From: Schizochytrium sp. TIO01
Lineage: Eukaryota; Sar; Bigyra; Thraustochytrida; Thraustochytriidae
Assembly (NCBI GenBank): GCA_004764695.1
Contig: SMSO01000018.1
Span: forward strand, 1-25,000
DNA length: 25,000 nt
Direction: 5' to 3'
In this document: piece after piece, positions 9,678 to 25,000 of the stretch
Layout: each line of letters begins with the position of its first letter
How positions within the stretch are numbered: the first letter of the stretch is position 1
The notes under the pieces: model-generated
What the model was told of the DNA's origin: nothing
What the model saw: the letters and a program-made list of their open reading frames with translations, nothing else
The model's database searches: none
Position numbers and translations under genes: made by a program

Positions 9678-10375
9678 CTGTAGCTTGTGCCACACAAGTC
9701 ATGTATGCCAGTATGATACACATTGTCTCTGTTTTCTATTGCTGCTACAACCTACGTAGCGACCACCGATACTCGCCCTTTGTTTACCTTGATCTTCACA
9801 CCTACAAAACACACACATTTTATTTTTGTCGTAGCGTGTTTGTTATTTCCATTCACATCGGAATTGACTCTAATATTACGCAACAACACCCTCGTACTCT
9901 ACACATTGCTTGGCGGAAAACACCGCTTAGCTAGATAGTTATTAGTGCCCCGGAAATCTTAATGATCGAAATTTGACTGATGTTTTCACATTCTCAAGAC
10001 TCGTTAGCTTCCTTGTATTGACTCACTCTGATACGATGCGCTCTTTTCTTTTAGAATCTAACTTTGCAGAAGGCTCTATTCTTGTCTTACTTTATGTTAG
10101 TATGTGATTTTAGTGCTTTAGAATGAGCAAACTAATACAGACGATCTCATGTTTCCCCTTTTTAAATATATATATATAGAAAAAAAATGGAAGCTGGGTG
10201 CATTGTAGGTGCAGAAACAGCCTTGCTATAACCCACCAAACAGCTTGTTGCAACAATCTAGCAGGATAGTAGATAGCATCGAACTTTGATTTCCATATGG
10301 CTGTACAGATTGCCAAGTAAGTCCAGTCTCACGAGTTAGTCGGCAATGCACAATCCTAAACTTGTGTAAAAACTC

Positions 10376-10381
10376 AATAAA
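10376..10381 (+). terminator. Possible poly(A) signal
   Basis: AATAAA about 700 bases after the stop of the polyQ gene. It is the first canonical motif I noticed downstream, but the distance is long, so the link is weak. Confidence 0.25.
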
Positions 10382-10478
10382 ACCACGCGCTCCAAAAGGA
10401 GTTCAGAATCGCTGAAAAAATAATCAGAAAACAAGAGGCGCCTAGGTACATGAACGAATCTACGAGAGATACGAATCT

Positions 10479-10634
10479 TCAAACCCTGCCAGAGCCCTCT
10501 TTAGACTCGATGCTGCTCTGCTCAATCTCGTTCCTAAATGTTATCTCCATAGCTTTCACAGTCTCGTAGTACCAAGCCACCAAAACAGCTCTTTCTGGCA
10601 TATATTCCAATGCGATGCCTTGTTCCTTCTTATC
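10479..10634 (-). CDS. Possible terminal exon of an unknown minus-strand gene
   Basis: On the minus strand an AG at 10636-10635 is followed by 51 open codons and a TGA. The peptide looks protein-like, with AWYYETVKAMEITFRNEIEQ in its middle. The codon before it in frame is TAG, so it needs either a splice acceptor there or an internal ATG. I found no convincing upstream exon, no family match and no minus-strand AATAAA nearby. An open frame of this length is also possible by chance. Confidence 0.25.
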   Translation of the reverse strand, partial: DKKEQGIALEYMPERAVLVAWYYETVKAMEITFRNEIEQSSIESKEGSGRV

Positions 10635-11559
10635 CTATGTCTGCTCCGCACGCTGTGGCTTTCAGGGATGTCTATTAAGCCCGCCCTGATAGTTGAATTA
10701 CTTGGGTCAGTTTATGAAACCGCCGAAGCTTCTTTAGGTGTGGACTCTCTATCTCTACTAGATAGAAAGAAGAAGTCCATGGGGGCCTTAGGCCTGGTTT
10801 GGAATCGTGCCAAAGGAGGGTTTAGTGACTTTGGTCCGCGTCTCAGATGCAGTGCAGCATTTCGTTTTGTTCCTCCGAGCCTCTGAAATTTTTTGAACAA
10901 AGCCTGTCTTGGGCGCTACACCTACCGTGCCTCTTTGGTTTTCGTGAAGTCCCCGAGATCACATTCGCACCCGTGATAGCCATTTGGTGGCACGTGCTAA
11001 TGACACATCTTTGGCTTTGAACACCCGAAGCCAAGTGTCCAAGCCTGGCTTCAGACACACCTACCTACCTACCCACTAGTGGTGGCAACGACGAGGGCGT
11101 TAAACTTCTGGTCCAAGAGCACACCAATGTGGCACTGTTAAAGTTTCGAAGACGACGTAACAAGCATTGTAAGGCGGATGCAGTCTGGAAGAATTAGGAT
11201 GTACTACCTCGAATTCAATTGGGCTGATATATGATGATGTCTCAAGATCTCAGTGAATCGTGAGAACAACTAGTAGGGGTCCCGCCTGACTCCGTGAAGA
11301 AAGTTGAGCAGCAGCGCACGCTCGAGTGAGATCGCTGGGCCTCAAGCACTTTTTGGTTGCCTGCGGAGCTCATTGCATAGCCAAGCTATGCAAGAATTAG
11401 CCAAGCTTTGGCTTGAGTTTTCACTAAATCTTGAAGAAGGTACGGCACAGATTGTACTCGTTAAACTCTATGTGGCGCTTTACCTGTCTACCGAATGGGC
11501 CTTTAGCTTTTACCATAATACTACTAGTAGTTAAAGGATTGTAGACAGTATGGGTGATT

Positions 11560-11573
11560 AGGTACTACTACCT
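11560..11573. repeat. AGGTAG hairpin 3
   Basis: Arms AGGTA and TACCT around CTAC, in intergenic DNA. The flanking sequence (TACTAC, CTACTAG) is made of the same short words. Confidence 0.5.
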
Positions 11574-11634
11574 ACTAGCATGTGACTATGGTAGTGAGAG
11601 TGGAGAGGAGCGGAATGGAGCAAAGATAGGATTT

Positions 11635-11653
11635 ACCTACTTAGAAGGTAGGT
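11635..11653. repeat. AGGTAG hairpin 4
   Basis: Arms ACCTAC (11635-11640) and GTAGGT (11648-11653) around a seven-base loop, about 500 bases upstream of the crotonase gene. Confidence 0.55.
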
Positions 11654-12132
11654 GCTGCTAGGCACTGGTAGTAAATAGTACACTGTGAAAAGCAAATTTA
11701 TGACACCTAGACATTATAGAATAGCTTTCCAGGAGCTTAAGAGTGGTGGACTTACCAATAGGACCAGGATTGGTGCGAGGAGCCAACTTGAAGAACTAAG
11801 GCAAGCTTGACTGAAAACTAGCATCGGCCCTTCGATACAGCAACCAAGCTTAGCAGCTCAGCGTCGACTAGGCTGCTGCGATATCCATAAGATAGTACCT
11901 CGTGGTAGTCGTACAAGGCGGAAAGGTTTGATAATCAATCTTTTGTCAAAGATGTGAGAGCTATCTATCTGGTCCTTAGTAGTTATGATTAATGGTCTGC
12001 TTAAAACTTGCTGTCTTGGCAACTTGGGCAGGGAAACTTGAAACGAGGCAGCAATTCCAAAACCAGAACTTGCAGTCAAAGAACTGGCGCAGTGTGATCA
12101 CGAAGCTAGAGAAGAACTCTTAGTACCGCAAC

Positions 12133-12957
12133 ATGTCTTCGCAAAAGTTTGAGACGATTGTTGTGGAGCGCGATGCCCGCGGCTGGGATGTGGTTACCCT
12201 GAACCGGCCTGCCAAGTTAAATGCTGTGAGCCCTCTGGTGATGACAGAGCTCCTCACGTACTTCTCCGCACTCGAGACTGACGAACTTGTCAGTCATGAA
12301 AAGGGAGGACCTAACCCCCGTGCCATTATTCTCAAGGCTAATGGTCGCGCATTTTGTGCTGGCTTGGACCTCACGGAGGGCGGCGAATCGCTTGCTGGAG
12401 GTGGCACTCATTTCTTCAACGTACAGCGCCGCCTTGTGCAAATCGCCATGGTCATGCGGCGCATCAAGCAGCCAATCATCTGTCTGGCACAGGGCTCTGC
12501 ATCTGGCTTCGGTCTGGCTCTAACCCTGGCCTCGGATGTGCGTCTGATCACAAAGGACTTTCGCTGCAATGTAGCTATGGCCAAGATTGGTCTCACTGGG
12601 GCTGACATTGGAATTTCCTTTTTCTTGCCTCGCGTGGTGGGTCCTGCAGTAGCGGGCGAAATGATGATGACTGGACGCTTCTTGCATGCTGACCGAGCTT
12701 ACCAGCTTGGTTTCGCAAACTCAGTACACGATACCTACGATGACATGGTTAAGGCAGGCGAGGAGATGGCTTCGGCTATGATCGAGACCATGGCCCCTAT
12801 GCCTCTGTTCCTCACCAAAGAAGCTCTCAACATTTCCTTAACCGCCCCCAGCCTGCACAGCCAAATTGCTCTTGAGGATCGCCAGCAGCTTATGGCTCTC
12901 AAAGACCCCGCCTTCAGGGAATATCTTGTGAAGGGTTTCTCTAAAGGTAAGCTCTGA
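12133..12957 (+). CDS. Enoyl-CoA hydratase/isomerase (crotonase) family protein
   Basis: A 274-aa protein of normal length for the crotonase fold, which acts on acyl-CoA thioesters through an oxyanion hole. Visible marks are LNRPAKLNA (23-31), the oxyanion-hole motif AFCAGLDL (73-80), the second motif QGSASGFGLAL (120-130), DVRLIT (135-140) and GADIGISFFLPRVVG (156-170). The two Glu residues used by classical hydratases (144 and 164 in the rat enzyme) appear to be Leu128 and Lys151 here. Asp158 matches the third acidic residue of dienoyl-CoA isomerases. Hydratase activity should therefore not be assumed; an isomerase or another crotonase reaction is possible. The start is the first ATG in frame, and no mitochondrial targeting peptide is obvious. 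The unspliced C-terminus ends in GKL, which loosely resembles a peroxisomal PTS1. A possible intron overlaps the 3' end (see 12947-13026). Confidence 0.9.
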   Translation: MSSQKFETIVVERDARGWDVVTLNRPAKLNAVSPLVMTELLTYFSALETDELVSHEKGGPNPRAIILKANGRAFCAGLDLTEGGESLAGGGTHFFNVQRRLVQIAMVMRRIKQPIICLAQGSASGFGLALTLASDVRLITKDFRCNVAMAKIGLTGADIGISFFLPRVVGPAVAGEMMMTGRFLHADRAYQLGFANSVHDTYDDMVKAGEEMASAMIETMAPMPLFLTKEALNISLTAPSLHSQIALEDRQQLMALKDPAFREYLVKGFSKGKL

Positions 12958-13026
12958 GCACTTGTCCAAGAAACATTTACGCCTTAATCTAAAGATTTCC
13001 TCAAATCTATCTTTTAAATTTTTTAG
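12947..13026 (+). other. Candidate 80-nt intron at the 3' end of the crotonase gene
   Basis: A GTAAG donor starts at 12947, inside the last codons of the open frame. A pyrimidine-rich tract ending in TTTTTTAG lies at 13013-13026. Splicing would replace the terminal KL with LTT and a TAA at 13038-13040 (C-terminus SKGLTT in place of SKGKL). Both forms are plausible, and RNA data would decide which is main. Confidence 0.45.
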
Positions 13027-14618
13027 GATTAACAACATAATCAATGCCATGTGCCATGATTTACTCTTTTTGCCCAGTGAGTGAGTGAGATGTGTTGTTT
13101 GGGCGAACAGTCCAAAACGAGCGTGTTATAGGCAAGAAGGCATTTTTTGTTGCTTTGATTCGTTTAGGCGACGACATGAAAACGTTTTCGTTGTTGCGAT
13201 GGAGTAGAATAGCTGTCTGCAGACTTTGAGATATTTCTACGTTCTGAAAGTTAAGAATCAGACTGCCCGAGTAAATAGCGCTCTGCTTCATCGGAGTTGG
13301 TGATGATGGTTTCCATTCAAAGAGCCATTAAATTTTTCATATGCTGAAGCTGTAAGTAGGAAGGGGAGATGTCACTCAGACATATAACTGGATTATACTT
13401 GCAGGCTCAGGAGCTCACTCTGCTGCACAGTTTGTACGTTTATAGGAGATTTTGAAGCAATCCGAGTCAGCGAACTCGAGTTCCCGTAACAGAACTCTTC
13501 CCATTTAGAATTCCTCCCTTTTAATTCATAGCAGCATCCAACCAAGCTCTTGGACAAGCTTTTTGATTGGCCCTGTAAGAATTGTCATTTTTCAAAAGGA
13601 ACGTGCCAACATCAAAATACCAGTGTTTGAAGTATTTCTCATGGTAAAATGAGTTGGCTGAAAGTATTTCTTTTCTCTTATTGGTTGAAGTTAAGGTCAA
13701 CGAGTCATGTGCAATTTAATGAATGCATGATAACAACCTAGTGATTGGAGAGTCCCATCCTCATGAATTACACTGCAACAATGATGACTCTTTACGAAAG
13801 TTAACAATGCAGCAAAGATCTCTTGTAGGTTTCACTAACAACTGTTGTTGCGATGTTCATCAATCACAGTAACTGGCACAAAATGGAATCATGAAATCGT
13901 GATTTACATACATGGCAATGTTGTTTCGGAAGCCGCCAGACTATCCAATAGGATTACGATCATAGATTTTAATCTCAAATCACACGACTGCTGCAATGCT
14001 CTCAATGAGGCTATACGTATCAAACCATGGAGTTGCTTTCTTATAGTGCTAGGGTAAAAAATAAAAGGAGAAAAAAAAACATTCAACACCGGGGCTTCGC
14101 ATGCAGTCCCCTATCATACTACTGACCCGGCCCTACGCGACTTTACTTCTCAGTGCGAATGAGATGAGGTGTTACCCGCGTGGTATGATCGAATGTACCC
14201 ATCGAATGGTGCATACTCTACATATACATAGTATTCAATGGGTTGTTTTACTTCTTACTTCTATGACTATCTAATTCATAATAGGTAGTACTAAGGGGTA
14301 GTATTGCTGGAACTTCTGGAGCAATATCACTGCATAAGATATTTTAGGACGAGGCTCTAGGAAATAGTAATAGTCTTGAAAGAGCGAGAAACACGTGCAG
14401 GACCCGAGGCTGAGTAGGCAAGAAGCATCTCCTTCTTAGGGAAAACCATAATAACTCAGTAAGTCAGACCATGTGTGCAGAACCCGGTCATCGACTTGCA
14501 GCTTTACGTCCAGTAGGTTCGAAACCTTCTGCAACGACTGGGACTGTGCCACGAGCTTAGCTGAAAAGGCACACGCACGCCCCCGCTAGTTAAGGTATAG
14601 ATCGTTACTTGCTGCGCG
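12958..14618. other. Intergenic stretch before the LRR gene
   Basis: About 1.6 kb with no recognisable protein or RNA gene. Short frames on both strands have no motifs. It must contain the 3' UTR of the crotonase gene and the promoter of the LRR gene, but I see no convincing TATA box or poly(A) signal. Confidence 0.45.
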
Positions 14619-21456
<6,838 letters not shown>

Positions 21457-21627
21457 TTTATTCTTTATTAAACCTTGTTGCTGTATATTTAACTATGTAA
21501 TTGACATTACAATTTTGTAGATTTTCAGGATTATGAACGTACTAGAAAATATTAATCATCATAATATAGAGCGTGTAGGTGATGGAAACATTTTGATTGA
21601 ATACTGATGTTGACAATTTACGAAGCG

Positions 21628-21633
21628 AATAAA
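21628..21633 (+). terminator. Poly(A) signal for the LRR gene
   Basis: AATAAA about 170 bases after the LRR stop codon (21454-21456), a usual distance. Another AATAAA overlaps the last codons of the reading frame and is less likely to be used. Confidence 0.5.
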
Positions 21634-22686
21634 TTAAACGCCGTAAGAGTCAGAGACAATATTTTGAAAGATGTTAGAGCACAAGACACGACTAGTGAAC
21701 GTGCATGTGGCAATCAGTGATTTTCAATATGTGAAGTGAAAAATTGCCGTACTGCTCAAAACTCCGTAGTAGGTTGCATTTTGAAAAAAGTGCTTGAGGT
21801 TCATTGCATGGATAAAATAAATCCACCCTTACGTTAAATAATGCCTTATAAGTGCATAATTCTTTATACGTATTTTGGAGTTTGGAATTTGAGTTTGGAA
21901 GCCGTTTTCAAGTTCCTCAGATCCCCATCCGAAAATGTCGGTTGTCATATTCGGATGACTCAAGTTTCAGCTTCTTTAAGTTCATAGTCTACTCAGGGCG
22001 ACCTCAAAAAGTTTGAGAAGGCTCGATAAATTATGAAAATGCAACAGCTTTTGCAACAACGTCTATGGGGAAGCTTGACGATTGCTTTTCTATAGCTGCC
22101 AGACAAAATATTAAATGACACATGTGATTTAATGACCAACAACCTGTTGCAAAGTTATTGACGACGAGAGTATGGGGCCATTCTCCAACAAGGGTGGCGT
22201 TGTTGTGCGTTGTTGTGCGTTGAAAATAGCATGTTGTTTCAGGCCTCATTTATTACCAAAGCCATATCTATCGAGGTGTATTACCCGAATCAAAACTAAC
22301 TGGGCCCTTTGATGCGAAATCTATGTATTCAGCTTGTCTGTGTCTACAAGCTCAATAAACTCAATAATATTCTTTCCCTTTCACTCTCTTCATCAGGTCT
22401 CACTGACCACCTTACTAAAGCTCGTGCTCTTGTCAGACTACCTCTGTGCGGTCCATTGCAGAAGCTAATATGTAATAGCTATATTTAGCGAATCTGAGAT
22501 TTTGTATTCTGGTAAAGTAATCTGATATAGACTGTGTTGAAATAAGAAAGTAGCTAGAAGAAGAAGAAGCGTGTGATGACTCAAAAGCTCGAGCAGTCAA
22601 AAGTATCATGGGAATATCCCTAACAAAGTTTGCTGCACTTTAACGCCTCATTTCTGGTCTACTCTGATTACTTTTTCGATAAACTC

Positions 22687-22781
22687 AATAAGCAATCTCT
22701 TTTTAGCGCAGCTTCTATCGCCCTATATCAAGGGATACAGATGTAAGAGCTGCGTACGGCATTCAATCCACCGGGCATCTG
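22687..22781 (+). repeat. Dispersed repeat, copy A
   Basis: About 95 bp that aligns, with gaps, to 24113-24203. Shared blocks include TAAGCA, TCTCTTTT, AAGAGCTGCGT and GCATCTG. The nature of the repeat is unknown. Confidence 0.45.
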
Positions 22782-24112
22782 ACGCCCAGTAGTGTGGGCA
22801 CTCTTCATGAGGTGGACGCCCGTCGTATAAATTGTCCGGGAGAGCAGAGCCTTACCGTGGATGCGTTGCCTTCCTTCTTCTTTTCCTTTCACGACCTCCA
22901 TTGCTTGGACGGCTCCACATCCTAGTCTGCTTCATAAGTTAACAACGAGAGTAATTGTTTTGAGTTATGCACATTCAATATGAAAGCAAAGGGATTGTAG
23001 TATTATTAGCCGTGGAGTTATATAGTGCAACAGAACTTTCTAGTTTCGAGATGACCTGATTTTGTTTGATCGTGTCAAAAAATTAATACACCAATAACCT
23101 GCGCTCAAATGGAGCTGAAGGAAACAATCACGTCTGGTATGAAACCCATATGAAAATTCAAAGCAACAACACTGATCACAACTAGTTCTCAAGAAACCGG
23201 AACATTTATGGCTCAACGACAGTGTCGGGTGTCTAGGTTTTCGTAGCTGTACTTAACAAGAGTCTACCGGGGATAACACCATCCTGATGGGCTCTACTAC
23301 TGCGATGTCAAGCTTGTAGATATACAAAGATGGAGTCGAACAACATTGCCTCAGCCTCCAAACTTGCCCTCAAATCCTCACGTTCAAAGCAGTTCTTTCT
23401 TGTTTATCTGGTGTTAACGCTCATCTTGCTTACACAACTCTTCAGTATTCTCATCATGACCATCCACTCAAAACACTTTATGAATGTTTACTAAGATTTC
23501 CCCAAATGGCTTAGAACCCATTTTTCTTCTTGGACCCTTTTCACTCTTAGTGCACTGTTTTGCGACTCATTCTAGGTCTCATCTGATTACTTCTTTAGTT
23601 CAATCGGTGTTGCGTTTCCTAGTTGATTGAAAGGCAATCGGAGAGAAGAAAGAAGGGATCTGAGCAAGGATAGGCTAGCCTTCAGAATGGTGAACGAAGA
23701 GGTTGCGTGCGTGGAGCGCAGTCGCAGCTCTTTGAGAAAACTAAGCTCATCTAAGTCAGTTAGGTTAGCTATGTGTGGGCTAAGAAGACTTGACTTATGT
23801 CGCCGGTGAGACTTGAGTGATTGATTATTTTGTGTGTTTTGGGCATGCTTGCTTGCGGAGCTTCTTCTTCTTGGAGAGGTGTGCAATTTCCTTGCTGCAC
23901 TTAAGCGTGCACAATAAGAGGACTGCTTTTTAACTCTAAAGGATTTTCGATTGAAAGATATTTCTTTAAACATTTCTTTTCAGATGGAATAGTCAAAGAA
24001 ATCTTTAACTTGAAAGAAGGAAAAGTAGTTATTATTATTCTTGATATGGAATATAAAGCGAATGCATTAATTAAACAACTTGTATAGAAACGGCCTAAAG
24101 GCCCAGGACATC

Positions 24113-24203
24113 AGTAAGCACTCTCTTTTCTAACATAATTGCAACGACCTTACGTCAGTAGGTGAGGATGCAAGAGCTGCGTTCGATCTTCGCCAAGCAT
24201 CTG
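24113..24203 (+). repeat. Dispersed repeat, copy B
   Basis: Diverged partner of copy A in the same orientation. Both contain GATG(T/C)AAGAGCTGCGT followed by a GCATCTG block. Confidence 0.45.
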
Positions 24204-24446
24204 TGATAAGCAGCTTAAGACTGAACAAGTATATGATTGAGACGTCCTTCTAGATACACACCTCCGCACGTGCACATTATAAGCTGGTAAGCTTCAATAC
24301 TGTGCAAGGTAGGAGTTTATCTTTCGTGTAGTTCGAAATCGGCTAGTTTTTCTTTACCTTCTATTTGTTGCTATCCTCTTAAGGGTATTTTCAATTTTTT
24401 TCAAGTCACAAATATATATATGTCCTTATTCGTCTTGGTATCACAG

Positions 24447-24536
24447 GTACTTCAACTGTTCATGCAGCAATCAGGACCTGAGTACCAGATCAAGTTTTTG
24501 GAAGAAATTGCCCGCAGCGAATTTCCCTTTTGGTAA
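24447..24536 (+). CDS. Possible small terminal or internal exon
   Basis: A pyrimidine-rich stretch ending TATCACAG is followed by 29 open codons that read like protein (for example SGPEYQIKFLEEIARSEFPF) and then TAA. A GT at 24533 could instead be a donor. No partner exon or family match was found, and an open frame this short can arise by chance. Confidence 0.18.
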   Translation, partial: VLQLFMQQSGPEYQIKFLEEIARSEFPFW

Positions 24537-25000
24537 TTAATAGAAGTCATGTAAAGAATATTTGAAAATTTCCAAACTTTCCCAACCTTTATTTTTCTAC
24601 CGAAACTTTAAATTATAGAAAACCTTGCAATAACACATTACACTTGCTGCGTCGAAGGACCCTTGTTCAACGCGGCCACTGAACGGGAAACCGTCAGAAC
24701 AGAACAGAACAGTTGACAAGTTCTAACTGTTGCCGGTTTTGTGAGTTCCCGAGGTGGCGCGAGGAAGGGTGTGTGCGGACGGGTTCAACTCTGTTGGACT
24801 TGTGAAGCAAATCAAATACTTCCTGCAACATGCGCTAAGATTGGATCTGAGACAGCGTGTGCCGTTTGGGTACATTTTGAAGCTGTCGCGGTCTTGAAGC
24901 TTCGTATTGTTACGTAGATCTTCGCAAAGTTTTGATCTGAACCGAAGGCGTGAGGACCGTTGCATGTGGATGAAGATTTCTTCAGAAGCGTGCAGCACTT

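Larger units (their letters stand above)
9678..12132. other. Long intergenic stretch between the polyQ gene and the crotonase gene
   Basis: No clear gene. It should hold the 3' UTR of the polyQ gene and the promoter of the crotonase gene. Contents noted: a short TA run near 10166-10180, a candidate AATAAA at 10376, a minus-strand exon-like segment (10479-10634), and two AGGTAG hairpins (11560-11573 and 11635-11653). The many short frames carry no motif I can name. Confidence 0.4.
21457..25000. other. Right flank without a recognisable gene
   Basis: About 3.5 kb in which no open frame carries a family motif. It begins with the 3' UTR of the LRR gene. It also holds a diverged repeat pair (22687-22781 and 24113-24203), a short repeated word GTTGTTGTGC near 22199-22221, an inverted repeat with arms CATCCGAA/TTCGGATG near 21927-21958, and one exon-like segment (24447-24536). 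Minus-strand frames at 23587-23973 and 24723-24998 are open but not recognisable. Confidence 0.45.

Noticed and set aside
14505-14545. GGTTCGAAACC resembling a tRNA T-arm
   Set aside because: The five-base T-stem does not pair properly and no acceptor, D or anticodon stems can be drawn around it.
23587-23973. 128-codon minus-strand frame, Ser/Arg/Leu-rich
   Set aside because: No family motif, biased composition and an overlapping open frame on the other strand. Not enough to call a gene.

Overview
The window is nuclear DNA from a eukaryote. Genes are far apart, GT-AG introns are present, AATAAA-type poly(A) motifs occur, simple repeats are common, and there are no operons or Shine-Dalgarno sites. 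The lineage cannot be fixed from the sequence. A leucine-rich-repeat (LRR) gene with exactly one repeat per exon resembles what has been described for brown-algal (stramenopile) receptor genes, so an alga or other stramenopile-like protist is a reasonable but unproven guess.

Layout. Positions 1-2640 are mostly non-coding, with simple repeats and small hairpins. Positions 2683-6922 look like a DNA transposon: one intronless minus-strand gene of 1171 codons, flanked by related long palindromes. Its product is a PiggyBac-type DDE transposase whose catalytic fold is interrupted by a SAP motif and a YqaJ-type nuclease, and it ends in a Cys-rich zinc-binding tail. Positions 7998-9677 carry an intronless gene for a polyQ/Ser-rich, probably nuclear protein with a coiled coil and a winged-helix-like C-terminus, behind a long polypurine promoter tract. 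Positions 12133-12957 encode a crotonase-family (enoyl-CoA hydratase/isomerase) protein with a possible alternatively spliced 3' end.

Positions 14619-21456 hold the most striking gene, a 17-exon LRR gene. After a 65-nt first exon come fifteen exons of exactly 84 nt. Each encodes one 28-residue ribonuclease-inhibitor-type LRR, and all are bounded by phase-2 introns. A 337-nt last exon closes the frame, giving 1662 nt (553 aa). The introns are themselves copies of one another. Intron 1 contains a 288-bp CTTG microsatellite, and intron 5 contains an antisense fragment of a SWEET-type sugar transporter. Positions 21457-25000 have no gene I can recognise, only a diverged repeat pair and a few weak exon-like stretches.

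The genes do not form a common pathway. The two systems most worth attention are the transposase with a nested nuclease and the modular exon-per-repeat LRR gene, whose variable residues fall mainly on the predicted concave binding face.
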